Origin: Phanerodontia chrysosporium
Lineage: Eukaryota > Basidiomycota > Agaricomycetes > Polyporales > Phanerochaetaceae
DNA length: 64,000 nucleotides
Reading direction: 5' to 3'
NCBI GenBank assembly: GCA_001910725.1
Contig: MJGA01000045.1
Coordinates: 1 to 64,000 of the forward strand
Each line of letters opens with the position of its first letter. The first letter of the stretch is position 1. The notes under the pieces are model-generated. The model was not told the origin of the DNA and searched no databases. It was given only the letters and a program-made list of their open reading frames with translations. The translations under genes were made by a program, and so were the position numbers. Positions 1 through 12,408 of this stretch are shown one piece after another.

Positions 1-169
1 CTTCGAGCGCTGTGCCAGGAGAACGTGGCCGTCTGCACTGATGTCGGCAATGAGCCAGTAGAATAGCTTTCACCGTACACAAGAGGCCGTTGAGAACACC
101 GTAGCTGGATCTAGTCACTGAGATTAAAAACAAAGTCTTCATTTTTTGTTATGGTTTTGCACTACTTTT

Positions 170-1650
170 CTAGACATTTCCTGTATGGTGTTTTCGAGAT
201 GGAACCAGAGCAGAAGAGTATGAAAGTCCAGAGATGCGAGTACGCCGAAGAGCAAGGTCGAGGAGTGCCTGAGTAGCGAGATGACCGAAGAAAGCTTCAG
301 CGCCAGCGTGGACGCGCGTTCTCCTTCCTGCGGACGGCATCCGTTCGAGGCTGACCACCAGCGGGGAGCGTGCCATCCTTCGTAGCTGCAAGAGCTCGGC
401 GCCGCGAGGTGTTGCGCGAGACGGTGCGAGGACAGGGCGAACATCGCGCTTTGAAGGCGCCACGACGTCGTCGTCATCGTCGGGAATGCGCAGAAAGGTT
501 CCGCCGAGCGCGGCACTGAGTGCCGCAAGACCGTCGTCGACAGTGCTGGCGCCTGGGAGCGGAAGCGAGGGACACGTTGTGAGCACGATCTGCGGGACAC
601 TCGAAGCATTGCCAAGGTCAGCCTTCGGCACGGGCGCAAGCAGGGCAGATACGATGACGTCTGGGAGTAAATGTCGTAAGAGTCGTCCTGAGAGCCGAGC
701 GAGTCATCAGAGAAGCACGAGCTCAGTGCTGGCGTGGGCGGGATGGCCTGAGAGCACAGCGAGTCCTCAGAGAAGCGTGAGATTGGCGCAAGCTTAGTCG
801 AGTCGACAGAGTCCTGCCGGCCCAGAATCTCTTCGTCTTCTTCGGCGATCGTGTCCAGGACAGAAGTCTCTGCGACCTGCGGGCTCGGAAGTACGTAAGA
901 CGACTGCGGGAAGCCCTTGTCGTCCGCGACGGCCTTCGAGGGAGGAGCATTCGAAGCCATGCGTGGAGGAGTATCCTTGATGTATACAGGCTGGGGAAGG
1001 CAATTGTCGCGGTCGTGCGTGAGACAGCGCCGGCCTCGTTGGCCTCGACGGCTTCAGAAGCTGCTCCCGCGACAATGGGCTCCTTTGGCACATACACGAG
1101 CCAAGGAATAGGTTGCATCGTGTTGATACGCTCCGCTTCCTCCACCCAAATGCGCTCGTGTCCCTCCGCCCAGGCCTTGCTTGCAGGAGACAAGCACTGC
1201 GCTTCGATGTCGGCGATGGCTTTCGAGCCCAGCTAGAGCATTGGATATAAGATAACATTCTAGGACATGAGCAGAAAGACATGCCTGATCCTGCGGCGCG
1301 TCCTTGGCTGTGTGCAGTGGAAGTCGAGTGGATGCAGGACCGCGGATGCGTCGCAGACGGCGGACAGCCTTGAAGGCGAGCCAGCCAACAGCCAGCAGCA
1401 GCAGAGAGAGCACGACGGCCAAGATGGCCCAAAACAAGTGAGGCGAAGCAAGCATGAAGCTGCGGAGGCTCGAGACGGGATGAGGCACGGTACCAGAAGG
1501 GATCGGGGCCATGCTGTGGAGAAGACGCGTCGGTAGATGTTGCAGACCGTTGGGAGAGATCTTGAGGGTTGGAGAGCACAGATAGAGAGTCGACCAGGAA
1601 GCAAATGTCGCGAGCGACAGGATATATGCGTCTTAGCTGACCAGTCAGCT
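170..1650 (-). CDS. single-pass membrane protein, multi-exon, family unknown
   Basis: A strongly hydrophobic stretch (FWAILAVVLSLLLLAVGWL, about 1385-1440) is followed at once by basic residues (KAVRRLRR), as in a type I membrane protein with a cytosolic tail. The tail can be followed through HTAKDAPQDQ, an acidic and aromatic stretch containing HERIWVEEAERI, PIPWLVYVPKEP, a segment with IAEEDEE, and a 150-residue end rich in Asp/Ser/Arg stopping at 170. The segments lie in different frames. One switch fits an intron ending near 1235, but the change near 1005-1015 fits no clean GT-AG intron, so the model is provisional. A decayed paralogue lies at 17397-17870. The N-terminal ectodomain was not resolved. 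No function is assigned; this could be a receptor-like or cell-surface protein. Confidence 0.5.
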
Positions 1651-1925
1651 CGCCAGCCCATCTGCGGCTGGTTCATGGCAAAGAGAATCCTCGCGGAAAG
1701 CTCTCGTCAGCCCTAAATCGCGTCCTGTCGGGCCCGCGAGTTGCATCCCCCTCCTCAGAGTGCTCGCAAAGATGCGCGGTGTTCCGTGTTGGCTGTTTTG
1801 TCGAAGGAGCTCGCGGCGGATGGCCGTTCTAAACAAGAGAAAGGATATGCTCGCAGTGTTAACCAGGAAGATATGGTAAGCGCGCCGTATAAGCGTCGAT
1901 ACGAGGACCTTTGTGACCGTTTCTT

Positions 1926-2068
1926 ACTACTGCTTATCATGTAAGTGACGATCGCAAACAGCATCAACTAACTGGTGATCCTGTCAATAGACGTTCTTTA
2001 CTTCTGCTTATCATGTAAGTAACGCTCAGAAGCAGCATCAACTAGCCGATCATCGTGTCAGAAGACGT
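1926..2068 (+). repeat. 74-bp tandem duplication spanning a splice donor
   Basis: Two head-to-tail copies of about 74 bp each contain CTGCTTATCATGTAAGT, then AGCATCAACTA, then an AG before GACGTTC. The GTAAGT donors lie at 1941 and 2015. Each copy looks like an exon end plus a short intron, so the duplication would have doubled a small exon-intron unit at the 5' end of the kinase-like gene. Confidence 0.6.
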
Positions 2069-3147
2069 TCGCCACAATCTTCCGTGTCTTCGCTCTTGCG
2101 ACGCGTGCGAGCTCCTTGTTCACGGCGATATGGCCACACTGAACGTGAGTCTCGAAATCTTGAAGCGATACCCAGAGGAGAATTTCTTCGACGCCAACCC
2201 TCCGCTACCGAACCTCACTCCGTGCTCAGTCAGCGCAATGATGGCCGCAGATACGCCAGAACTCCTTGCGGCCTGTCGTGAAGTCGTGGAAAAATCTGGA
2301 TACAATCCCCTGGCTGGTTCCTACGGCACAAACATTTTGTGTCACCATGTCTTTGGCGGGGACACAGAAATTCATCTACCGTTCAAGGGATACCAGCGTC
2401 CGCCGCCGCTGCCGTTGGCGACTCTGCCTGATGATGCCGTCCTATTGGAGCAGGTCAGTAAGCGCAGCAAGACGTGGCTCTTTACTGTGCGCGTTGGAGA
2501 CGAGGTCCGTCTGCTGAAGATAGTAAGCTTGAGTCTCACTACTTCACGCCGCGCCGTTGATTTCTCTTTCCACTGTTTGTGCAGTTCCCGGACCGGCAGA
2601 TCTTCAACTGGCCAAACTGGAGACCCCCGTACGACCCGGACGGCGAGCCGTCCGCCACATACGACCCGTACGAGGGCGAGAAAGAGGCGTACGCGCACTT
2701 ACTACACTACGGCGCATGCGACAAGGGCGCCGTGCCGCGGTGCTACGGCCACCTGCAGCTCGGGCGCAAACGCATCGAAGAGATCTCTGCGTTGCCTGGC
2801 GTGACTTTCGAATGCGAAGGGATTGCGCGCTACCGCACCACGCCGCTCGATGCACTCCTCCTCGAGTACTTTCCCAGCGCGCGGCAACTCAAAGAGGAAC
2901 TTATCACGGAGTCCCTCGCGGACAGAGCGATGCGCGCGCTGTACCAAGTTAACGCGTCATATGTCGTACACAGCGACGTGCACCCGCGCAACATTCTTGT
3001 CCTGCCGACGACCGCGTCGTTATCGTCGACTTCAATCGTGCGATCTGTCCGTGTGGCAAGGTGACTTGCAGGCGGCAGGAGCTCCTTACAGAGCTGTCGC
3101 TCGCGTGGAACATGTTCTACTTCCAAATGGTGCACCTTCCCTTCTGA
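2055..3147 (+). pseudogene. protein-kinase-like gene with a one-base frame break
   Basis: Exon 1 runs from about 2055 to 2522 and joins across a GT-AG intron (2523-2584) to exon 2. Kinase-fold signs are a nucleotide-lobe strand (TWLFTVRVGDEVRLLKI), a later Tyr/Glu-rich helix (YEGEKEAYAHLL), and the catalytic loop HSDVHPRNILVL with catalytic Asp and Asn (2970-3003). Just after the loop the frame is lost. One base later it recovers RVVIVDFNRA, where DFN stands for the metal-binding DFG, and continues to a stop at 3147. Supplying one base near 3004-3006 would join the two parts. The layout resembles small fungal kinase/aminoglycoside-phosphotransferase-like proteins. The 5' start is unsure because of the duplication upstream. 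It converges on P-loop copy A. Either a recent pseudogene or a base-call error. Confidence 0.65.
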
Positions 3148-3404
3148 GTTATAGTTGAGCACCGGAAGCTGACGAGTCCCTGTCCATAGCTGCCTAACAA
3201 GCGTATCGGACTTGTGGAGCCTCCTCCAGAGGGCCTCACACCTACCGATGAACTATAGCAAGAGGCATCTCGTCCAGTGAAATGTTGTTAGTACGACCGT
3301 CAAATGTTCTGGCGTTGTGTGGCTTGCCACGTCTGTCACCTAACTCAGTGGGGTATACAAGGTAGATATTCATTTGGCCCAATGATCTCGTATCCTCAAT
3401 AAAC

Positions 3405-6400
3405 CTACTCGAAATTTGGATCGTTCTTCCATCCCGGCTTCGTCCTCCTCACCGAGTCGAGAATGGTTCGATATGTGTGCGAATATTCCGGAGGGTTGGT
3501 CCAGGGCTCAAGTAAGGAGGCATAGTGCGCGTCGTCATCCTCTGAAATGACACCGTACACCTGGGACGAGCAACCAGTGGCCCTGATTTTGTAGGCAGGG
3601 TGCTTTGCGCAGGCCGTCGACTTGAGCTGCCCAGTGTAGCCCGGCGGCGTACGATCTTTTGCGCTGCTCACTTCGACCTTGGAAGGAAGCGTGCTAGGAT
3701 TTGGACCAGAGCCGAGTTCCACTGCTACGACGATGTACGGAAAGTCCTTGCCAGCGGCGAACATACTTTCGTCGGCCTTGGCCTCGACGCGCTTCCCTAC
3801 TGTCCGCCGATTGCTGATCTGAATGAGAATGTAAGAAACAAGCGATTCGTGCAGGGCACCATCCTCCATCAAAATGGGGATGGCGAGGTCGTAGTCACAT
3901 CGTGCGCTAGAGCACTGGAAGGCCATGCCCCGCGCGAGGCCAGCCGCGCCGACGTGCGAATCAACAGTGTCCGTGGCGCTGAGTCGCACAAAGTGTGTAT
4001 ACCGGACAAAGGCTCCTTCGAAGGCTTCCCTGAGCGACAGGGACGCATCACTTAGCGTGGAGGCTTCAGGCGTCGCTCCCAAAATGGCAGCGTGGTGGTG
4101 TTCTGCAAAGAGAGCCTGCAATAGGTCTGTGACCGGTACCTTTGCGCTCCAGTTTGCTTTGGGAACAACAGTGGCAGAGGTGGTGTTCCTGAGACGGTGA
4201 GCGCGGTCGTGCGCGAGGATCATGAGCAGCCGCCCAATGAGCTCACCACAGTTTTGTTTCTCCACGATGCCCTGCTGAAGCGCATCCACGAGGATGGCGG
4301 GTGCGTTGAGCAAGCGGGGAAACTCGTTCATGAGCACGGCGGATGCATGTGCAAGAACGGGCTCCGATGGCGCGCCGATACGCATGTAGTCGCGATGATA
4401 GGGCACGGCGAAGGCGATGTGCATATTCTGAGAGACCATCGTCCGCAGGATATCACCGGTGGACTGGCGTGCAAAATCAAAGTCGAGTAGGACGCGCATC
4501 GATACCGCAGCTAACTTTGTCGCCTCTGGCACTCCTTCTGTCTTATTCTCTCGCACCTTCACGGCCAGTGCTTCAGGTGTCTCGTGAGCCAGCTTGATGA
4601 AAGCGAAATCCAATATCTCCGTCCGAACCGCGCTGCCTTCCTCTGCTCCATCCCAGCGTGTGCAGAATCTGAGACAGGATAAGTCAGCAATGTGGATGGT
4701 ACGGATGGTTGAGGCACGTACAGGGCTCTTCCGAATCTCACCATGAAAGCCGGTTGTGCAACCTCATCTAGGGTGACCGTGCCTGGTACGAACATGGCTT
4801 GCTCGGCAGAACGAATGTCGAAGGGCAGCTCCGTCCACGGTGTCTGGCGGACGGCTTCATACCCTATGCCACAAGTCGACGAAAGATGAAACCGTGTCTG
4901 TGCGTTTTTGTCGAGCGGCAGATGCGTTGATAGAGTGATGATGAAGAAAGGGTTCGACGGCCCAAATCCTGCAGAGCGGACAGGAGTACTTCGCAGGCAG
5001 TGGTAGCCTCTGGGAACGTGTCGAGCCGATGAACCGCAACTGTGGACAAACTGTCCACTCCGTCAATCGTCAAGAGAAGAAGTATGGGGGGAGCTGTCAC
5101 TCCCCGGTGGACACGGCTTTTGATGACATCCAGTAGCAACTTCAGACCCTGTGTCTGGCATTGCTCTTGGAGCCCGCCAGCCTCAGAGCTTTCCTGATAT
5201 TGCACAAATAACTGACGAGCGCACTGGAACAGACAGGAGAACTCAAGAACTGCAAGCTGCAAAGCAAAGTTGCTACGTGGACGTACCACAACAACGTCGC
5301 GGTACATTTGTGTCTTCCGCATCACTCGTGTGCCCGTCCCGGACTGGACAACACCCTCTTCTGCTAGATGCGCCCTCCAGGCGCTGGCGAGGTGCTCGTA
5401 TCTCGCGTACGTCTTCTTGGGGCCCATTTGCGTGATCTCGGTTGCCGCAGCCTGCATTAGGCTGCACAAAAAAGCCAGGTGCCATTGCTTCATTGCGTCG
5501 TTGTGGTGAATCTTATCCTCGATACCAGCGAGATAGTCGGCGACCTCGCTATCAGGCTCGGGGTAGACTGCGCAATGGAGATGATCAGGCATGAACTTGA
5601 TGAGCGGAGGTATGGAGACCTCGACGCACCAAAGTCGGCTCCCCCATCCGCTGGACGATGTACGTTCAGTGGAAGCGTCACGATCTTGCCAGACACTTCG
5701 TAGGCGAGCCTCGACTTGCCGGTACCGGAGCTTTGGATGATGGGAAGCACATTGGAGTACGCGGTGTTTGTTGCAGCCTTCATCTCTTGTATCTGTTTGG
5801 AGAGGTGTTCGTGGTGCTCCCCAGCGTAGGAATGCTTCCATGCGGTGACGGTTGCTGAGAATAATACGGAGGACAGTCAGCTCTGTATACTACCCTCGTC
5901 TAGCAGTGAGGATGCATACTCTTCACTGTAGCAAAGATAGACACTATCAGGTGCTGCTGCGAGGGCGTAGATGTGAGTAAACGTACATTCATCCGGGCGT
6001 ATCTTGACGGGAGCGACCTTCTTGGATGACCTGCCGCAGAGCCCTGTGGCGTTAAACAGTGAGAAACAATTGACAAGGCCCGGATTAAAAAAATGCATCT
6101 ACTTACTGAGGCGGCGCAGTTCCTTGAACGACGCTTGACCCCCCTGGGCCAAGATGTGGTTACACAAGGCACATAAAGCGGCCGCAGACTCCGGAGCATC
6201 GCCATCCTCCAGCAGTCTCCAGAGCTCCCCTACATCAGGTTTAGAGAGATACCGCGCGATGTCTGTCTGTTCTGTGATGAAGTCCATCAGTCGCCGACAG
6301 CCTGGGGAGATCCCTCGGATAGGTATCGTAATCGCGGGCCGGCGACCTTTCTCGGGTTCGAATATGGTCTTGCGAAGGTTCTTGTCAGCAGATGCGTGCA

Positions 6401-6545
6401 AGCCGTCAGAAATGGTGTCTTCTTCGTCTTTAAATCTAGTAAGCAACTGAAGGCCCTCGTGGGTGCTAGCACGGTCGAGCTCCTCGAGCAAAGACTGTAG
6501 CATGGCCTCAGGTTTGGAGGAATCAGATGACGGCGTGGCGGGCAT
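3405..6545 (-). pseudogene. P-loop NTPase family, copy A (frame-broken)
   Basis: Six exons on the minus strand: 6545-6107, 6043-5987, 5854-5630, 5567-5287, 5223-4722, 4668-3405. All have GT-AG junctions matching those of copy C. The protein would be about 922 aa. An N-terminal domain (LQSLLEELDRAS) precedes a Walker A-like motif (QSSGTGKSR), with Gln where the first Gly of the P-loop normally sits. The Walker B region reads LLLLTIDGVDSL, so the catalytic Glu of the other copies is Gly here. Exon 5 is 502 nt and must be 503 for its two ends to agree: one base is missing near 4960, in GGGCC. Without it translation stops at 4864. The C-terminal 420 residues are otherwise intact and close to copy C. 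Known: the family is widespread in Agaricomycetes without a settled function. Inference: a recent pseudogene, unless the missing base is an error. Confidence 0.75.
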
Positions 6546-6653
6546 AGCGACGATGAAGGGCAGAAGAAGAAGAGCAGGTGGGAGGAACCTCCAGGGCTGT
6601 CGCGAACACGAGGTGCTGGTGTCTATAACTCTAACTTCATACCTGTGGGGCAC

Positions 6654-7097
6654 GACGGTGGGAGGCCAACAACACCATGGCCGGGTTCAACTTTGGGCGA
6701 CAGGGGAAGCGCCCACCTCTCGCCATAACCGTGACGGCGCCTCGATCGTGCCGGATCGTAACTTTCTGGAACTGAGTATTGTACTGCCGATGACCCTGCA
6801 AAGTCGGATGAACAGTCAAAACCAGAGGCTCAGCTCGTTGCGCTAGCCTTCCCAACCACGAACTGCCGTCGCCCGGTTCCGTACGCTGCTGACGAGCGGC
6901 ACTCGAGATGAATGACTACTAGCGACGTTACAACGCATGCAGATGGTAACAGGTGAACACATACTTCAATATACCATCGCCTACACGGAAGTGAACTCGC
7001 ACACCGTGTCTCGAACAGCCTATCAAGGTCCACGACATCGAAGCGTAACAAGAGGCGACACTGGGTTGTGGACGATTGTCCTGCTCATACACGCGGC
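6654..7097. other. intergenic region, no gene seen
   Basis: This is the 444-bp gap between the upstream side of P-loop copy A and the 3' end of the MYND gene. Only short overlapping frames without conserved features are present. It should contain the copy A promoter, but no clear TATA box was found. Confidence 0.5.
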
Positions 7098-9283
7098 CTA
7101 GTCGAACTCGTGTTCGGCATCCAACGCAGTCTTGAATTTGATTATGCGCGCGGGCGGCGGCACACCCTTCTTGTTCATAGACCTGCGCCACTCTGGGTCG
7201 TATGGCTGGTGCCGGAGCGAGCCGATGGTCGCCGCCACTGCACACACGTCATGTTAGAGACTGTATGCCACTCTCAACGCCCCGACTCACTGCTGCCGAG
7301 CCACGGCTGCACACCATCACCAAACGTTAGGTCGAGCATCGGAGCGGTATCGCGCCCGCACGACTCGCTCGTCGAATCTATGTCGTTCAGGATGTCCGCA
7401 ACGATCTCCTTGCCCTCGCCCTTATGCCCGCTCATGACTTCGTCGATCGCCTCCCAGCAGTCCGCGAGCTTGAACACGCCCGCATGCGTGACCGTGAAGC
7501 GGTACCGCAAGTCTGCCTCCTCGGGTCTGTACTTCACCTGCCGCACGACGATGTGAGTGCGCCCACGCGTCGGGTCGCGGTGCAAGTTGAGCGCGTGCTG
7601 CAGCCCATACGTGTTCGCGTAGTGCGAGAGGTTGCGCCACTCGACCCAGTCTGCCTCTTTCTGCGCGAGCGGCGAGCCTTCCTGCTTGAGCTTGTCGACA
7701 CGCACGCGCGAGTTCGCCACATCACTACAGCCAGGAAAGGTCAGCCAGTTGTGAGCGGGGAGTACTACTCTTGACGTACGTGCATTGCTCTCTGTAGCAC
7801 CTGTCATGACTGATTCACAGGAAACTAACAAAATGATACGTACTTGTGCGCCTTCCAGTTGGCCTTCTGGCACTCCTTTGAGCTGAAGACACCGTATGTT
7901 TAGGTCGGTAGTGCACGAGTGCACAGTTTGCGTACCAATAGAAGATGTGTTGACACCTCGAGCATCGAAACAGGGTCTTCTGTACGTCGGTAGCACCGCA
8001 AGTACGGCATTGCTTGGTCATACGCTCGTCCTGCCGGAGGGTGGTCGTCTTCTTGCCTTTGTCGAGCCATCTCTCACCGCCGAGAGCCACCAGAACGGGA
8101 TGCATAGGGCCGTCCTGTATATCCAGATACTGTCCAAGCGTCGTCTTCTGGTAGCGATTGGGATTCTTCTTGATCGTCTTGACAGTCCAATCGGTGTGCC
8201 TACCGAAAGATTCATGAGACATAGCCTTCGGGACAAGACAAGACGTACTCTTTCTGAGCCTCCGGCTCGACATCAAGGCGAAGCAGCGCGTACGATAACA
8301 TGAGACGTGACATGAAGATGGGTTCCCGGAGATCTGCCAGTGCAGAACTGCCGGCATCCTGCAGGAGACGTTCGCAAATTTCTCGTGTCTCGGCGTATTG
8401 GCTCGAAAGATACAATGCTTTGGCATACATGTTGTATTGGAGCCTGCGAACACGTAAGGAGTTGCGCATACAAGAGCTCTGCAGGCCACTTACGGATTGA
8501 ATGTCCATGGCTTCTTGCCCTTCAGCCTCGGTGCGTCCGCGTCAATCTGGTCCTTGAGGTGCTTGGCGGCATCAACCGGGCGGTGAATCTTTGGATTGCT
8601 GACATGATCGTGAGATGCATATATGCATGCATATGTACGTTTGGTACGTACAGGAGGTGTACGGAAAGCTTATAACGCGCGTTGCTGAGCTGAAAACGCG
8701 TGCTTAGTCAAGACTCCGGCGCGACAGCTGTGCGACACACCATGAAATACTGTGCTGTCTCTAACGTCTGGTTTGGAAGAACATGCCCGATAGCACGCAA
8801 CTGACGCTCTGAACACTCTGACAAAACCCTGATGAACTGCTCCAGAGCGAAAACGACAGAGTCCAGCACGGCATCCGGCACTGCAAGCGACGGTCAGTAG
8901 GCTCTCACTTGGCCCAGACGTCCTGTATATGCGCACCATCTTCGACGTGTACAAAGTAAGCAAACTTGAAGAGGTGCGGAAGCAGCACGTTGTAGCGCAG
9001 TGGTTCGATCATCTCCTCCTTCGCGCCGCGCGGACCGCCGCTCGTCATGAAGACGGCGTTGATTGGCTCTGGGCCGCCTTCACGTTGCATTTGCCGTACT
9101 AGTATCCGTATAAGGCTAAGATTCGGCCAGAAATTCAGCTTACTGGGACTCACGTTTGACGATGTCTTCTGTGACCATATGCATGGCGGGTAGCTGGAAG
9201 GACGTAGGAAGCTTCAAGCCTTCGAGGTGAGCCCGCGGGGCAAACAACGAGCCCTCAAGCATCTCCTTGCGGACACCAAGCAT
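7098..9283 (-). CDS. MYND-type zinc-finger protein
   Basis: The spliced reading contains a full MYND finger: CRTCGATDVQ, then RCSRCQHIFY joined by an intron (about 7940-7890) to CSKECQKANWKAHK. The order is C-x2-C, C-x2-C, C-x3-C, H, C as in MYND domains, which bind two zinc ions and recruit protein partners. The protein starts at 9283 (MLGVRKEMLEGSLF). A helical region of about 300 residues precedes the finger (including YAKALYLSSQYAETREICER, tetratricopeptide-like), and about 200 residues follow it. The last exon ends at the stop 7098-7100. Introns are 50-60 bp. Two joins were not resolved: near 8880-8910 and near 8245-8255 the conserved reading changes frame without a good intron. Single-base errors or very short introns are possible. 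MYND proteins of this build are common and numerous in Agaricomycetes; the exact target is unknown. Confidence 0.75.
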
Positions 9284-9773
9284 AATAATAACGGTGCGAA
9301 AGAAGAAAAAATATAGTGTGGTAGGAGGATGAAGAGAGAACGTGCCCCGAGGTGGTGATGGTGGTACGTGAGCAGGGAGAGAGTAATTAGCGAGAGTGAT
9401 CGCGCTTCGGTGCGTCAGCTCTGAAAGGCAGCTGTGTCCCACGCCACATGTGTGCATTACACCCTTCGAAACACTGAGCTCCTCGTCATAGCAGACATAA
9501 TTCTCTATCTTATTTCTTCTCAACTCTATGTGTGAAATCAAATAAATACTTGCATACCGGTACTGATGATGACATGTCAGGCCTTCCGCTTCAGGCCTGA
9601 ACCACATGGAATGCTCAGACGTCGGCAAGGACCATACGGGAAGGGACAGCGGCCTGACTACGGTTATATACATATGTCAAGTTACAGTCTTCACGTTTTA
9701 TTTTCCTGAGAAAAGACGCGTCCCACAATTGTGCAGATATATGCAGCCACGGTGCCGGTCACATGATTGAGCT
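9284..9773. other. divergent promoter region between the MYND gene and P-loop copy B
   Basis: Open frames here are short and unsupported. The stretch lies upstream of both the MYND gene (-) and copy B (+), so it should hold both promoters. A pyrimidine/purine-rich run around 9298-9315 is the only compositional feature noted. Confidence 0.45.
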
Positions 9774-9780
9774 TATATAA
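9774..9780 (+). promoter_or_regulatory. TATA box of P-loop copy B
   Basis: TATATAA lies 70 bp before the ATG at 9850, a usual place for a fungal TATA element. Confidence 0.5.
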
Positions 9781-9849
9781 TCAACCACGAGACCCAAGCC
9801 GAGCTGAGCCAATCGCGACAAGTTCAACTCGTTCCTCCGCCACTGCAAG

Positions 9850-12408
9850 ATGTATCACTATTTCGAGAGCTCGTCAGACATAGAGCAGCGTGAGTGATGT
9901 GTAGTCACCAACTCTAAGCCTCTAATTGCTCTCTGTAGACCAAGGTTTGTGTCTAATTACGGCCACCTAGGTTTCGCGCCTAACACGATATCGCACTCGC
10001 AGCGACGAAGATCTCGTGGAATGCCCCCTACTTCGGCACGTACGACAGAGAGCTGGCGGACGCGATTGTGCGAATGAAGGCCCAAGCCAACGGTGCACCG
10101 TACAAGAACATTCTTCCCATCATCCAGAGCTCGGGCACGGGCAAGTCAAGGCTTGCACACGAGGTCGCCAAGTTCATCGTGACCATACCGATGAACGTCC
10201 GCTCTCCAGAAGACAAGACAGGTGCGCCTTGACCGACGACGTGTTGCGCCACAGAAGTCTGACGTCTCTGCAGCGTACCCGGCGCCCGACCACTACGCTC
10301 GCAATTTCATCGTTGGGCACAGGAGCACCTCAGAAGCTGCGTCAAAAGTCGTTGCCCTCCTAGTCTCTCTTTTTTGTGCTGCTGCAGAGCTTATCCGCGC
10401 GATGTCACCGGGAACGATGTACTCTGATGAAGAGGAACTGGCGGCGGCGTGGAGGCAGCACCTCGACAGCAATGATGGTGCGATGCGGGGCGAGTTATAT
10501 GCCAGGGCTACCAGGGTCGGTTCTTGCGCGGATGGGCTAACTGCTGCATGCTGATTTGTGGCTCAGATGGCGCAAGAGACGATTTCATCCCTCGAAGCTC
10601 AGGTCGTCGAGGATAATCCGAGACTCGGAGGATATTTCGAGCACAGCACGAGGTTCTACTACGTTCATCAGCGTCTGTCCAAGACTGCAACCGAGGATGG
10701 TCCCCAGCACCTCGTCGCCGCAATCAAGTCACGCCTGTCCAACGAGATGAAGCATCCGGACGTCGCCGTTCTCGTCTACGTTGACGAAGTGTACGACATC
10801 GCCACGATCGCCACTGAGAGCCCCAGCAACCAGTATCTGAGCGACCAGCCTCCAAAGTCACTATACGAGTGCCTGCTAGATGCCTTTACCACTCTCGGCC
10901 CTTCCGAACCCATCTTCATGTTGACCATGACCACCAATCCCGCCGTCGTACCTCGACGGGTTCCTTTGCAGCACCTACCGCCATATTCTCCATATATATG
11001 GGATATACCCCTCGAGGACGATCATCGTTTTACAACGTTGACGCTCGCCGATGTCGCCGACCCCCAATTCATGGTTAGGCTTGGGCGGCCACTGTAGGTT
11101 TCTACCCCTTGAAAAGCGCCTTGCACTCGGTCTGATTGTGTAAACTCTAGGTTCTCGACACGGCACCAAGCGGCTGTGAAGGCACACCTTGGTTTCGTCA
11201 CGCGTGTGACGAGGGACTTTGCAGCGGTGAAACTCATCCTCTGCAGCCCGCCGACTGCCTTCATTCGAGGGGACAATATGCCCTATTCCCACGCAAGATT
11301 CGTAGCACCACTCTGCATGCGGCTGAGCCCCGAGTTCGACCTCTCGAACCCTACAGCACGCGAACTCACGGAGGAGATGGTGGCGAAGCACATGCGCATC
11401 ATCTGCAAGATGCCGGCGCACAACGACTACGTCGAGACGGCGACCCCGTCTGAGCCTCTCATGGCAGAGGCCGCCGCCTGGGTGATGGCCGAAACCAAGC
11501 GCGTCGACTGGCTCGACACGCTCACTCGCCTCGTCAAGTCTGAGATCGTCAGGAAGGAACGGTGTGGTGCGCTTGCCGCGCGGATGCTCCTGAACTCTGC
11601 GTTCGACAGGGCCGTCGCCGCGACCGGGAGCCCGTGGAAGCGCATCAGCTACAGCATCGCGGTGCCCGTGTGCGACTTCCTGCGCTCGCTGTTCGCCGAG
11701 GCCTGGCACGCCACGGTGCTGGGCTGCGTGCCGGCGGGCGGCGGCATGCCACTCGGAGACGCGTTCGCCGGCGCGTTCGTCCGCTTCTCGCACTACGATG
11801 AGCTCTACGACGGCGAGCCACTCGACGCGCGGGCTGCGTTCAAGGCCGTCGTGCGCGGGCATGCGATCCGCATCCTCGGCACGCACGACTCGGTGCAGAT
11901 CGCGCTGCCGGTCGTCATGCGCGATGCCCCGCTGGCGGTCGACCTCATGTCGTACATCTTCATACAACTCAAGGGCCGCCACGGCGCGGCGTGTCCCCCG
12001 GATGCGGAGGACCTTGCCGATGTCTTCCGCGGATTGCCACACGCCCACCCCGTGATACATATCGCCATGCAACTCGAAGCCGGTGCTCCGCCCAAGCCCG
12101 TGTCCCGTGACGGCGGAGGTAGCGATGCCCCTGCTATGTACCCGTGCTATCAGCTCGCTGCGCTCGGGTGCTCGGCTGCGGTGTACAGCGTCATCAACCC
12201 ACCGAACGCCGCGGATTACACGACCCTTGCCACCCCGAACACCCTGCTTTCCAACCACGCCCGCCAAGACCCAGCAAGCCTCGCCGCGGTGCAGCGCTTG
12301 AAGCCCGAATGGGAGCGAGGCCCAGCCTGCTACGACTGGGTGGCAGACCCTGCACTGCACTCGCCCAAGGAGGAAGGCCCGCGTGTGGAGGGCGTGTTCG
12401 CCGTCTGA
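9850..12408 (+). CDS. P-loop NTPase family, copy B (short form)
   Basis: Exons: 9850-9889, a possible 6-base micro-exon 9939-9944, 10003-10221, 10274-10515, 10567-11093, 11151-12408. The phases close exactly and give 763 aa. The Walker A-like motif QSSGTGKSR sits near residue 60, because the copy starts directly before it and lacks the 150-residue N-terminal domain of copies A and C. Walker B is VAVLVYVDEVYDI, with the Asp-Glu pair kept. A strand ending FMLTMTTNP fits a sensor position. The C-terminal 410 residues share MVAKHMRIICKMPAHNDYV and PSEPLMAEAAAWVM with the other copies. Without the micro-exon the frame also stays open. The gene is GC-rich like its neighbours and looks intact. Inferred to bind and perhaps hydrolyse ATP; its partner is unknown. 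Confidence 0.8.

Noticed and set aside
139..960. A 273-codon minus-strand frame as one complete protein
   Set aside because: Only its first 100 residues fit the membrane-protein family; after that another frame (170-631) carries the more plausible end. It is part of a multi-exon gene.
6340..6370. tRNA-like B box (GGTTCGAAT) near 6353
   Set aside because: Lies within a coding exon of copy A, and no matching A box or cloverleaf was found.
9281..9673. N-terminal extension of the MYND protein upstream of 9283
   Set aside because: The upstream part of the frame has no family-like sequence and crosses an AT-rich stretch that looks like a promoter or leader.
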